Source of the DNA: Bryobacteraceae bacterium
GTDB lineage: Bacteria; Acidobacteriota; Terriglobia; Bryobacterales; Bryobacteraceae
Assembly (NCBI GenBank): GCA_030039005.1
Contig: JASHQT010000335.1
Coordinates: 1-21,161 of the forward strand
Direction of reading: 5' to 3'
Length of the DNA stretch: 21,161 nucleotides
Each line of letters begins with the position of its first letter. The stretch's first letter is position 1. The position numbers and the translations under genes are program-made. Of this stretch, positions 7,621 to 15,834 are shown in pieces. Below the pieces are notes generated by a model that did not search any database, was not told the origin of the DNA, and worked only from the letters and a program-made list of their open reading frames with translations.

Positions 7621-9419
7621 CGGCCCGGTCCCGCGACGCTCGCCTGATCCATCAAGTTTTCGGGAATGATCAGATCGCCGCACATGAGCCGCAACACCTG
7701 AGCCGCCTCCAGCGGCAGCCCAACAATCCTGGCATCGAGGCCCGCACCAAGGACCTCCGTGAGCAGGTCCTTCTTGAGAGCAGTCCATCCGCTTGGCGTT
7801 TCGTAACTGACAAGAAAATGGCCTTCCCGCCGTCCAACCGCGAGTTGCGCGCCGTCACACGGCTCAGCCTTGTGCGCCGCCACAATTTGCTTGTCCGAAG
7901 AAAGAAAGTATCGGGCGGACAATTCCGGAATCGCGGACTCGTCCCCGGACAGGATATACAGGCGCCCGGTTCTTGTGGCCCCGGCATCGCAACGCTGCCC
8001 GAGCTCGCTCTCGATACGGCCGTAAATCTCTTCGGCGAACTGTTGCGGGTACTCGTACAGCCGTTGTGTTTCGCGGTCGATGTGGGGCAATCTCCGCCAG
8101 CCGTTCACCCAGGCAAGCTTTGCCGCGCCGGTATCTCCATCGTCGCCCCGGTCATCAAAAACATCCTCCAGGCTGAATCGTGTTTCGGCATCGTGCTCCA
8201 ACGCCTTCAACCCCATGTGCTCGATCAGATGCGATGGCAATCCGAACAGAACTCCGTAGGGAGAACAGCCGCCGTCAACCGGCCGGAAGCGCGGCAAATC
8301 CTCGCGCAAGGGCTGGATCAAGCGGTCCACCAGCGCACCGTACTCTTTTAGCAGCCGCACGTGCCGCTGTCCCAGAGGCGAGTAAACGGCGTGTCCCTCG
8401 CCGGCTTGCTCCTTTGCGGCTTCCTCCTTTGCCTGCGGGGCGATGAAAACGTGCTCGATCATGCTGTACGCGCTCAACAGGTCCACGCGATTCAGAAACA
8501 GCTCGGGGTCGGCGGATATGCCCTGCCAAATGGCTCCCGCCATGTCGAGCCGCATGCGCTCATCGCCGCTCTCGAACGCACAGTCATAGGCCTTGAGCAG
8601 CCCCACCAGACCTTGCACCAAAAGTGCGAAATCCAGCGCATTGGAGGCGCGCGTGCGAAGGACAATGCTGTGCTCGTTGAGCGGCACGCCATCTTTTGCC
8701 GAGTAATAACGAATCTGTGAGGTCAGATGCCCGCCCAGCATTCGAACATGGGCCTTCTGGATTTCGAGCACGTCTGCTTCCGGAAGCGTCTCCGTGACCT
8801 GCTGAGCAACCTTGAAGTAGGGCGCCAATTCATCGGTAATGAGGCTCTGCGCCAATGGAATCAGCCAGCGCGCATCGCGCACGATCACGGGCTGATCGGC
8901 TGGTGAGCTTCTCCACAGTTCATCGAGGACGCCTTGAATTTCCGCCAGCCGTAAGCCCGCGCTGCCCGCGCCTTTATCCCACAGCCGCATGCTCAGAAAC
9001 TGGAGCCACCGGAGTATATACAAGTTGAACAGCGTCTGCGCGTAGTGCAGCCGGCCGTTGCGTCCCGGCCACCGCGTCTCGCGCCAGCAATAAAAGGCGC
9101 GAATCATCATCTCCGCCGGATGAATCAGGTCGTTATGCAGATCCCGAACTAGACGAGGTCTGAATCCTCCCTCCCAATGCGCTTCTTCCAGTTGGCCTCT
9201 GAGACGGGTTTGGCCGGCCGTGACCCCAGCGCGTGCAAAGCAGCATTCCTCGAAATCGTGGGACAAAAGAGCGTGGTCCTGCAGGTGCCGGACCGGCCTC
9301 CGCTGGGCGTTCAGAACGCCCTCGATGCTCCCGACGATATCTTCGCGCTGCTTCAGGAACAGTCGCAACAGTTCGACGTTTTCCTGAAAGGGCGCCTGAT
9401 CAAACGGCTTCCCCGTCAT
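7617..9419 (-). CDS. Unrecognised 600-residue helical protein, coupled to the SGNH hydrolase
   Basis: I do not recognise this family. The reading frame is open from 9521, but the ATG at 9419-9417 ('MTGKPFDQAPFQENVELL') is preferred: the extra 34 residues are Arg/Ser-rich low-complexity sequence, and GAGGCG lies just upstream of 9419. The product is soluble, has no signal peptide or membrane segment, and reads as mostly alpha-helical. Notable segments are 'LVRDLHNDLIHPAEMMIRAFYCWRETRW' in the first quarter (several conserved-looking His, Trp and Arg), a charged linker 'PQAKEEAAKEQAGEG' near the middle, and 'RRLPHIDRETQRLYEYPQQFAEEIYGRI' in the last third. Its stop overlaps the hydrolase start in an ATGA, so the two are one transcription unit and probably one function. 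Confidence 0.8.
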   Translation of the reverse strand: MTGKPFDQAPFQENVELLRLFLKQREDIVGSIEGVLNAQRRPVRHLQDHALLSHDFEECCFARAGVTAGQTRLRGQLEEAHWEGGFRPRLVRDLHNDLIHPAEMMIRAFYCWRETRWPGRNGRLHYAQTLFNLYILRWLQFLSMRLWDKGAGSAGLRLAEIQGVLDELWRSSPADQPVIVRDARWLIPLAQSLITDELAPYFKVAQQVTETLPEADVLEIQKAHVRMLGGHLTSQIRYYSAKDGVPLNEHSIVLRTRASNALDFALLVQGLVGLLKAYDCAFESGDERMRLDMAGAIWQGISADPELFLNRVDLLSAYSMIEHVFIAPQAKEEAAKEQAGEGHAVYSPLGQRHVRLLKEYGALVDRLIQPLREDLPRFRPVDGGCSPYGVLFGLPSHLIEHMGLKALEHDAETRFSLEDVFDDRGDDGDTGAAKLAWVNGWRRLPHIDRETQRLYEYPQQFAEEIYGRIESELGQRCDAGATRTGRLYILSGDESAIPELSARYFLSSDKQIVAAHKAEPCDGAQLAVGRREGHFLVSYETPSGWTALKKDLLTEVLGAGLDARIVGLPLEAAQVLRLMCGDLIIPENLMDQASVAGPGR

Positions 9420-9832
9420 GATGCGCCTCGCGATCGATCCGCACCCATTCGAGAGAGAGTATAGCGAGGTTTTTCGCCGCCGCTCCGGTGACTGCCTCCG
9501 CCCCGCGCCTTTCCACCCCAATCCAACAACTTAGCCGCTCGCCTCCAACGAAATCGTCACCGCCGCATGCTATCCTCACCCCAAATCCCTCGCCCCGCCA
9601 CCCGTCTGCCCGCCCATACCAAGCTCTCCCACATCCGTTTCTACCCCCGCCGCTCGCTTCGCGCGCCCTAGTTTTCAAAAAATGTCGCCGCATCCACAAC
9701 ACTATCTCCCACCCCTCATTGCCCCATGGCCAACAGCCAACGGCCAATAGCCAGTCCCCGGATCCCTAATCCCCAACCCTGTCCGGGAGCAAACCAAGGT
9801 GCTTTAATAGGATTAGTTCTCTGCACTCACCC
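9420..9832. other. 413-bp spacer, G-poor on the plus strand, with heptamer repeats
   Basis: This gap separates the divergent 600-residue gene and the response regulator gene. No ORF in it has coding character. From about 9490 to 9780 the plus strand is very rich in C and poor in G, unlike any other stretch of the window. It contains the heptamer tract at 9728-9755 (listed separately) and a following 'TCCCCGGATCCCTAATCCCC' run. Promoters for both flanking operons must lie here, but I cannot point to a convincing -35/-10 pair. Confidence 0.6.
9728..9755 (+). repeat. Degenerate tandem heptamer (RGCCAAY), four units
   Basis: Four consecutive 7-bp units read GGCCAAC, AGCCAAC, GGCCAAT and AGCCAGT. 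The same heptamer, again in tandem, recurs at 19475-19510. Heptanucleotide tandem tracts are known as dispersed repeats in several bacterial genomes; the name of this one, if it has one, is not known to me. Confidence 0.7.
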
Positions 9833-10537
9833 ATGCGCATCCTCGTCGTCGAAGACGAAAAACGTATCCAGGACTTCCTGTCCAGGGGCCTGGAAAGCGC
9901 GGGCTATGCCGTCGACGTAGCCGGCACCGGAGCCACCGCCATTGAGCTGGTGCACGGCGCCGAATACGACCTCATCATCCTCGATTTGATGCTGCCCGAC
10001 ATGGACGGCCTCACCGTTCTGCAAAAGATCCGCAACCGCAAATCCAGCCCACCGGTGCTGATCTTAAGCGCGCGCGACGCCGTCGACGATCGCGTCAAGG
10101 GCCTGGAGCTCGGCGCTGACGATTACCTGGTGAAGCCCTTCGCCTTCGTCGAATTGCTCGCTCGCGTGCGCGCCCGCCTGCGGCGCGGCCAGCCCATGCC
10201 CGAACGGCTGCAGGTGGGCGACCTATTGCTCGATTGCATCCGCCGCAAAGTCACGCGCTCCAACGAAAACATCGAGCTCGCGCCCAAGGAATTCAGCATT
10301 CTCGAATATTTGATGCGCAACCGCGGCCGCCCCTTGAGCCGCACCATGATCGTCGAACACGTCTGGGATATGGATTACGACGGGCTCACCAACATCGTCG
10401 ACGTTTACATCCGTCATCTCCGCAGCAAAATCGACGATAAGTTTCCCGCGAAGATGATCCACACCGTGCGCGGCATCGGCTACATGCTGGATACGCCCGA
10501 GAAGGCCGTCGAAACAAAGGTGGAGCAGATGACATGA
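9833..10537 (+). CDS. OmpR/PhoB-family response regulator
   Basis: The 234-residue protein has a receiver domain (1-120) with the acidic pocket 'VVEDEK', phospho-acceptor Asp51 in 'LILDLMLPDMDG', the switch Ser79 and Lys101 in 'YLVKPF'. A winged-helix DNA-binding domain follows (about 128-222: 'LAPKEFSILEYLMRNRGRPLSR', then 'VDVYIRHLRSKID' and 'IHTVRGIGYML'). It therefore activates or represses genes when phosphorylated, presumably by the sensor kinase whose start overlaps its stop (ATGA at 10534-10537). The architecture is closest to CusR/CopR-like regulators, but the signal cannot be inferred with safety. A C-terminal tail of about 12 residues is poorly conserved in kind. All catalytic residues are present. 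Confidence 0.93.
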   Translation: MRILVVEDEKRIQDFLSRGLESAGYAVDVAGTGATAIELVHGAEYDLIILDLMLPDMDGLTVLQKIRNRKSSPPVLILSARDAVDDRVKGLELGADDYLVKPFAFVELLARVRARLRRGQPMPERLQVGDLLLDCIRRKVTRSNENIELAPKEFSILEYLMRNRGRPLSRTMIVEHVWDMDYDGLTNIVDVYIRHLRSKIDDKFPAKMIHTVRGIGYMLDTPEKAVETKVEQMT

Positions 10538-12012
10538 TCTCGCCTGGCAAAGCATTCGGCTGGACTCGCGGGCTGCGTTTCCGGCTGGCGTTGAGCTACG
10601 TCGTCTTCTTCAGCGTCCTGCTGCTGCTGCTCGGTATGCTGTTCCGCCAGATTTTGAGCGGCACGTTTCAAGCGCAGATGGAGAGCGTGCTCGACGAAGA
10701 ATGGGGCGCGGCCAAAGGCTATCTGCGCACCGGTCCCGAAGGGCCGGACTGGGTCTTTGACGAAAAGGACCCGGACGAAAGCTTCACCGTCCGCCGCGTC
10801 CAGCGCGTCTATATGCTCGCTGACACGCAGGGCCACCCCCTCCAGCATTCCGAAATTTACGATTCGCTCGGCATTGACCCGCCGTCGGAGATTCGCGCAA
10901 TCCTCGAATCCGGCAAGCCCTCCATCCGCCTGCGCCGGGACCCGGGCGGCGTACCTTATATGATCCGCTCCGGCCTGTGGGTGGATCACGACGGCCACAA
11001 ATATTATCTGGCCATCGGCCGCGCGCTGGACTACAACGACACCATCATCCGCAATTTCACCTTTCAGTATTTCGCCTGGGTGCCGCTGGTGATCGTGCTC
11101 AGCGGCCTGCTGGGATGGTTCCTCGCTGGCCGCGCGCTTCATCCGGTGAACTCGGTGGCTGAAGCCGCGCAGCGCATCACGCACTCCAACCTCGACGTCC
11201 AGATCCCCATGCGCAACGCGCACGACGAGCTGGACCGGTTGATCGAAGCCTTCAACCACATGATGACGCGCCTCAATCGCTCCTTCGAGCAGATCCGGCA
11301 ATTCTCCACCGACGTCTCGCATGAACTGCGTACGCCGCTCACCGTGGTGCGTGGCCAGCTCGAAGTGGCGTTGTTCACCGCGCAAACCATCGATCAATAT
11401 CGCGACGCCATGGCCGACGCGCTGGAAGGTGTGGAGCGCCTTTCCAACATCGTGCGCGCGCTGCTGATGCTCTCGCAGGCCGAATCCGGACAATTGGCGC
11501 TGCAAAAGGCGGAGCTCGATCTCGCGGCACTGGTTCGCGATCTGGTGGACCAACACCAGATCCCCGCCGAAGCCGAAGGCGTCCGGCTGTTTTCCGATCT
11601 GCCCCCCTACTGCGTCATGAGCGCCGACCGCATCCAAATCGAACGCCTGGTCTCGAATCTATTAGGCAATGCCATCAAGTACACGCCCGCCGGGGGTATC
11701 GTGAAAGTGATTCTCGTTCCGGCCTTTGATCACGTCAAGCTCGTAGTGGAAGACACCGGCGTCGGCATCTCGTCGAGCGATTTGCCGCATATTTTCGACC
11801 GTTTCTATCGCGTGCCCTCCGCCGATTCCGAAAAAGGGCTGGGCCTGGGCTTGAGTTTCGTCGCCTGGATCGCCAAAGCGCACGGCGGAACGGTAAGCGT
11901 GGAGAGTGCATTGAATCAGGGCACGCGATTCACGGTAACGCTCCCGGTGGGCCGCTGGTCCACCCTGCCGCCGGAACCCGCGGCCTTGCCCGTCGCCGAG
12001 CGGGTACACTAG
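10534..12012 (+). CDS. Membrane sensor histidine kinase
   Basis: The 492-residue protein is a classical transmembrane kinase: TM1 at about 16-38, an extracytoplasmic sensor of roughly 140 residues, TM2 at about 180-199, HAMP to about 250, dimerisation/phosphoacceptor domain with His263 in 'DVSHELRTPL', and a HATPase domain with N box Asn379 ('LLGNAIKYTP'), G1 'DTGVGI' at 407-412, F box 'IFDRFYR' and G2 'GLGLGLSF' near 435. It would autophosphorylate His263 and pass the phosphate to the regulator encoded upstream, with which it overlaps by four bases. The domain order resembles heavy-metal sensors of the CusS type, but no metal-binding motif stands out in the sensor region. The gene is intact. 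Confidence 0.93.
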   Translation: MISPGKAFGWTRGLRFRLALSYVVFFSVLLLLLGMLFRQILSGTFQAQMESVLDEEWGAAKGYLRTGPEGPDWVFDEKDPDESFTVRRVQRVYMLADTQGHPLQHSEIYDSLGIDPPSEIRAILESGKPSIRLRRDPGGVPYMIRSGLWVDHDGHKYYLAIGRALDYNDTIIRNFTFQYFAWVPLVIVLSGLLGWFLAGRALHPVNSVAEAAQRITHSNLDVQIPMRNAHDELDRLIEAFNHMMTRLNRSFEQIRQFSTDVSHELRTPLTVVRGQLEVALFTAQTIDQYRDAMADALEGVERLSNIVRALLMLSQAESGQLALQKAELDLAALVRDLVDQHQIPAEAEGVRLFSDLPPYCVMSADRIQIERLVSNLLGNAIKYTPAGGIVKVILVPAFDHVKLVVEDTGVGISSSDLPHIFDRFYRVPSADSEKGLGLGLSFVAWIAKAHGGTVSVESALNQGTRFTVTLPVGRWSTLPPEPAALPVAERVH

Positions 12013-12018
12013 GAAAAC

Positions 12019-12429
12019 ATGGCTCAACTGGAAATTCAATCCCGCGAGCGCGAAGGAATCAAAATCTTCGATCTCAGCGGTAAGCTGACGGTCGGCGGCG
12101 CTTCCGATCTTCGCGAACGCGTGACGGCCGAGGCTACCGGCGGCAGTTTGCAGCAGCTTTTGAATCTCAAAGAGATCGAGTACATCGATAGCACCGGCCT
12201 CGGCACCTTGGTCATCTGCTTCATGGCCGTGCAAAAGGCCGGCGGCGCGCTGAAGCTGGTGAATCTGAACCGCCGCAACCTGGAGCTGGTGCTGCTCACC
12301 AAGCTCTCCACGGTCTTCCAGATTTTCAACGAAGAGCAGGAAGCCATCAACAGCTTTTTCCCCGATCGCGACATCAAACATTTCGATATTCTCGCGTTCG
12401 TGCAGGCGCAAAAGGAATCCGGACAGTAA
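12019..12429 (+). CDS. STAS-domain protein (anti-sigma factor antagonist type)
   Basis: The 136-residue protein carries a STAS fold: 'IKIFDLSGKLTVGGASDLRERV' and 'YIDSTGLGTLVICF', where Ser58 is at the site phosphorylated in SpoIIAA/RsbV-like antagonists, next to Thr59. Such proteins bind anti-sigma kinases in a phosphorylation-dependent way, releasing a sigma factor, or serve as partner-switch adaptors. About 25 residues beyond the domain ('NSFFPDRDIKHFDILAFV') are an extension I cannot assign. It begins 6 bp after the sensor kinase stop, with AGGAAA overlapping that stop as ribosome binding site, so it belongs to the same operon. No anti-sigma kinase gene is present in the window, so its partner is unknown. 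Confidence 0.88.
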   Translation: MAQLEIQSREREGIKIFDLSGKLTVGGASDLRERVTAEATGGSLQQLLNLKEIEYIDSTGLGTLVICFMAVQKAGGALKLVNLNRRNLELVLLTKLSTVFQIFNEEQEAINSFFPDRDIKHFDILAFVQAQKESGQ

Positions 12430-12433
12430 TCTG

Positions 12434-12922
12434 ATGTTTGGTCGCCGCAAGAAGACGCTCGTGCCCGTAGGCGCGGCGGCGCCGCCTTTCGAGCTCACCG
12501 GCCTGGACGGATCGACGCGCACGCTCCAGGAGATTTTGTCCGCCGGACCCGCGTTATTCGTCTTCTATAAGATCAGTTGCCCCGTTTGCCAGCTCACCCT
12601 CCCCTACCTGCAGCGCCTTGCAGCCAATCCGTCGCTTCAGGTGATGGGAATCTCACAAGATGATTCCGGACCCACGCGCGGGTTCAACGAGCGTTTGGGC
12701 ATAAAGTTCTCCACGCTGCTGGATCTTGGGAGCGAAGGCTATCCGGCCAGCAATGCCTATGGCATCATCTCGGTTCCGGCGCTGTTTCTGGTCGAGAGCG
12801 ATGGCACCGTCGCACGCTCGTTTAACGGTTTTTCCAAACGCGACCTGGAGGAGATCGGCGCGCGCGCCGGCGTCGCACCCTTCGGCCCTGAAGATCACGT
12901 GCCGGAATGGAAGGCCGGTTGA
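12434..12922 (+). CDS. Thioredoxin-like / peroxiredoxin-like (redoxin) protein
   Basis: The 162-residue protein has a thioredoxin fold of the AhpC/TSA-redoxin type: 'PPFELTGLDGSTRTL', an active-site C-P-V-C pair (Cys49, Cys52) in 'FYKISCPVCQLTLPYL', and a cis-Pro loop 'SVPALFLV' (Pro115). There is no signal peptide, so it is probably a cytoplasmic thiol-disulphide oxidoreductase or thiol peroxidase. It starts 4 bp after the STAS gene and ends the four-gene operon. The C-terminal sequence 'FGPEDHVPEWKAG' and the hairpin beyond it recur as a degenerate copy about 4 kb downstream (see 16911-17010). The start ATG 12434 follows TAATCTG directly. Confidence 0.88.
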   Translation: MFGRRKKTLVPVGAAAPPFELTGLDGSTRTLQEILSAGPALFVFYKISCPVCQLTLPYLQRLAANPSLQVMGISQDDSGPTRGFNERLGIKFSTLLDLGSEGYPASNAYGIISVPALFLVESDGTVARSFNGFSKRDLEEIGARAGVAPFGPEDHVPEWKAG

Positions 12923-12936
12923 GGCTCCAAGAATTA

Positions 12937-12952
12937 GGTCCCGGTCGGGACC
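12937..12952 (+). terminator. GC-rich hairpin after the redoxin gene
   Basis: GGTCCC (12937-12942) and GGGACC (12947-12952) pair around a four-base GGTC loop. It lies 15 bp after the redoxin stop and between convergent operons, where a terminator is expected, but no T-run follows. It could be a transcript-end stabilising hairpin. The same hairpin occurs at 16996-17009. Confidence 0.45.
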
Positions 12953-13035
12953 TTGCGCGCGTTCCCTGGACTCGGGCGTGCCTACCTCCCGCGCGAGGCC
13001 TGTGGCTCTGCCCGGCTGGAGCACGGACGGGACGG

Positions 13036-15834
13036 CTATTTCAGGCCATTCACCAAATAGAGCGTGGAACTATCGCGCTGGTAGCTGAACGCGTAGGACT
13101 GGCCGTCGGCCGACAGGCGGGCGTCCTCGAAGAAGAAGGCGCTGCGATCGGGGAGCTTGAGATCGCGCACCGTCTCCAGGCGCCCGGAACGTGCGTCCAT
13201 GCGCAGGATGGCGGCCTTGCGCTGCTCGGCGTCGGTGCGCTCGAGGAATATGTGCGCGCCATCGGCGCTCCAGCGGATGACGGAAGTGTCGGAGCCGATC
13301 GTGCCGAGCAGAATCGTGGGGCGGCCGGCGAGCGAGAGCAGGCTGGCTTTGCCGTCGCGAACCGAGATGACCGATCTTCCGTCGGGCGAGACGGCGGTGG
13401 CGCGCACGCCGGGCGGGGTGACGGGATGGACTTGATCGCTCGCCAAATCGTACGTGTAGGTGCGGGGCGGCTGGGCGGGTTCGTTGCCCGTGAAGAGGAT
13501 GTGTTGGCCATCCGGAAACCATTCGGCCGTTTCTGGCTGGATTCCAGCGGTGCGCAGGGGCTTTTCCTCGCCGGCTCCGGCGGGCAGCAGCACGATTTGC
13601 AGGTTGGCCCCGTTCTTGCGCAGACAAGCGACCCATTTGCCGTCGGGGGACAACGCCGGACGATTTCCATAACCCAGCCGTACGGCGGGCGAGCCATCGG
13701 TGGAACGCAGATAAATGGCCGAATTTTGCCCTTGTCCTGAGGACAGCTCCATCAATACGATTTCCTTGCCGTCATTGGAGATGTCGCGTATGGCGGAAGT
13801 ATCCAGCCAGCCGAGATCGGTTTCCTCCTTCGCGCCGGGAGTGAGGCAGCGGATTCCGATCCTGGAATCGATATTGACTACCAGCATGCGGCCGTCGGGA
13901 GCGATGTCCTCGACGCTGGGCCATCCGGCGATTTGAGTGAGCAGACGCTCGTGGCCGCTGAGATCGACGGCGTAGATGCCGGGATCACTGCCCGTGCGTT
14001 CGCCCGCGAACCAGAGCTGCGAGTCGTTGGGCGACCAGACCAGGCCTGCGACACCGCGCCATCCTTGTGACAGAATGCGGGTGCGGCGCCGGGTGTCACT
14101 GTCTTTGAGCGAAATGGTCTTGAGTGAGAAGCCCCCGCCGGTGTTAAGGTCGAAGAAAGCGACGCGGTCGCGGTGGCGCGAGACGCGTAAGAAAACCGGC
14201 GGCCGCAGGGACGAGGTCTGATAGAGGACGTTGCCGATCGGGTACTCGATGCGGTGCTGGCCGTTCAGGGTGCGGATGACGGCGAGCGCATCGCCGGATG
14301 GGCTCCAGTCGGCGGACGAAACGTTCTCCAGCACCGGGCGAGGAGCGCCGCCCGCCAGTGGCGCGCGGGCCAGAGTTCCGAGGGTGCTGCTGGGGCCGGC
14401 GCCGAGCAGGATCGCCATCTCACCCGAGGCGGAGATGGATTGGATGGTGCCGGAGGGCAGATCCAAGGGGCGCGCTTCCCGGCTGCCGGGTTGAGCGACG
14501 AAGAAGGCCGGCGATGCGCCGTCCCATACAGCTGAGTAGACGATGGTTCCGTTGGGCGCAAAGCGGGAGCCGATGATATCGCCCTGGCGGAACGTGAGGC
14601 GTTGGAAAGTGATGGGCTCTTTGTGAAACAGGCGCAGACTGCCCCAGACGCCGGCGCCGATTCCGAGCAGGGCGGCGAGAACCACGGGAGCGATCCAGCG
14701 GCGGCGAGTACGGGCGCGGGGAACGGGCTCCGGCGGCGCTTCGAGCAGTTCGAGTACTGCTTCGAGCGCAATCTTCACATCGACGATGTGCTGGATTCGC
14801 CGGTTCGGATCCTTCTTTAAGCATTGCGCGATGATCCATTCGAGCTCGCGCGGAACGTTGGGGACGAGGGTGGAGAGGGGAGCGGGTTGTTGGTTGATCA
14901 CGCTGGCGAGAGTGGTGATGACGTTGTCGCCGGCGAACGCCCTGCGCCCGGTGACCATCTGGTAAAGAAGAGCGCCGAAGGAAAAGATGTCGGAGCGCGT
15001 GTCGGCGCGGCCGCCTTGCGCCTGTTCGGGCGACATGTATGCGGCAGTTCCGAAAACCAGGCCGGCCTGGGTGGTGAGCGGGGCGGTTTGATCGGGATCG
15101 GGAGCATTTTCGGGCTCGGTGAGCTTGGCGAGACCGAAATCGAGCACCTTCACGCGGCCCTGCTCGGTGATCATGATGTTCGACGGCTTGATGTCACGAT
15201 GCACGATGCCGGCGGCATGCGCGGCTTGGACAGCATCGGCGATTTCGAGCGCGTATTTAAGAGCCTGTTTGAGCGGCAGGCCTTTGGCGGGAATGAGCTG
15301 GTCCAGTGTTTTGCCGGCGACGAATTCCATCACCAGGAAGTCGGCGTCACGCTCGTGAGTGATGCCGTGCACCGTGACGATGTTGGGATGATTCAGCAGC
15401 GAGGTGGCCTTGGCTTCCTGGAGGAAACGGCGCTTGCGTTCCGGATCCCCGAGGCGCTCGGCGGGAAGAACCTTGATGGCGACGGAGCGATTGAGCTGGA
15501 CGTCGCGGGCCTTGAAGACCAGCCCCATGCCGCCTTCGCCGATCAATCGTTCGACCTGATAAGATCCGATGCGCTGGCCGACCAGGTCGCGCGGCGCGGA
15601 GGGGGAGTCGGGGAGTTTGCCGGCGGCTTGGGAGACGGCGGCTTCGATCAGGTTGTCCTGGGAACCGTCGTTGGCGAGAAGGGATTCCACTTCGCGGCGG
15701 AGGCCGGCGTCGCCGGCGCAGACGGTGGCGAGGAAGTCCGCACGCTCGGCGGGGGCGAGGTCGGCGGCCCGATGAAACAACTCTTCGATGCGCTGCCAGC
15801 GGTCGTCGCCTTGGCCCGCGCTCCTGGGGCTCAT
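13036..15834 (-). CDS. Membrane Ser/Thr protein kinase with WD40-like (PD40) C-terminal domain
   Basis: The start at 15834 is taken because its ATG overlaps the TGA of the sigma factor gene (ATGA); the open frame continues to 16194 but that part is the sigma gene read in the wrong frame. The 932-residue product has a short helical N-terminus, then a Hanks-type kinase (about 92-360): 'GEGGMGLVF' loop, Lys121 in 'VAIKVL', Glu140, catalytic 'HRDIKPSN' with Asp214, 'DFG' 232-234 and 'SPE' at 268-270. A single membrane helix lies near 381-400. Residues about 405-932 are beta-propeller-like repeats ('SPDGKWVA', 'APDGRMLVV', 'RWSADGAHIF') outside the membrane. The pair with an ECF sigma factor suggests the kinase senses an external signal and phosphorylates the sigma factor or its partner. 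Confidence 0.9.
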   Translation of the reverse strand: MSPRSAGQGDDRWQRIEELFHRAADLAPAERADFLATVCAGDAGLRREVESLLANDGSQDNLIEAAVSQAAGKLPDSPSAPRDLVGQRIGSYQVERLIGEGGMGLVFKARDVQLNRSVAIKVLPAERLGDPERKRRFLQEAKATSLLNHPNIVTVHGITHERDADFLVMEFVAGKTLDQLIPAKGLPLKQALKYALEIADAVQAAHAAGIVHRDIKPSNIMITEQGRVKVLDFGLAKLTEPENAPDPDQTAPLTTQAGLVFGTAAYMSPEQAQGGRADTRSDIFSFGALLYQMVTGRRAFAGDNVITTLASVINQQPAPLSTLVPNVPRELEWIIAQCLKKDPNRRIQHIVDVKIALEAVLELLEAPPEPVPRARTRRRWIAPVVLAALLGIGAGVWGSLRLFHKEPITFQRLTFRQGDIIGSRFAPNGTIVYSAVWDGASPAFFVAQPGSREARPLDLPSGTIQSISASGEMAILLGAGPSSTLGTLARAPLAGGAPRPVLENVSSADWSPSGDALAVIRTLNGQHRIEYPIGNVLYQTSSLRPPVFLRVSRHRDRVAFFDLNTGGGFSLKTISLKDSDTRRRTRILSQGWRGVAGLVWSPNDSQLWFAGERTGSDPGIYAVDLSGHERLLTQIAGWPSVEDIAPDGRMLVVNIDSRIGIRCLTPGAKEETDLGWLDTSAIRDISNDGKEIVLMELSSGQGQNSAIYLRSTDGSPAVRLGYGNRPALSPDGKWVACLRKNGANLQIVLLPAGAGEEKPLRTAGIQPETAEWFPDGQHILFTGNEPAQPPRTYTYDLASDQVHPVTPPGVRATAVSPDGRSVISVRDGKASLLSLAGRPTILLGTIGSDTSVIRWSADGAHIFLERTDAEQRKAAILRMDARSGRLETVRDLKLPDRSAFFFEDARLSADGQSYAFSYQRDSSTLYLVNGLK

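Noticed and set aside
7365..8351. 328-codon plus-strand frame
   Set aside because: It is antisense to the SGNH gene and the 600-residue gene, both of which have family or coding character; its product is Arg-rich and unlike any protein.
9420..9521. Longer start for the 600-residue protein
   Set aside because: The added 34 residues are low-complexity Arg/Ser sequence, and a ribosome binding site-like GAGGCG stands before the inner ATG.
10480..11637. 385-codon minus-strand frame
   Set aside because: Antisense to the sensor kinase; His/Gln-rich composition typical of shadow frames in GC-rich DNA.
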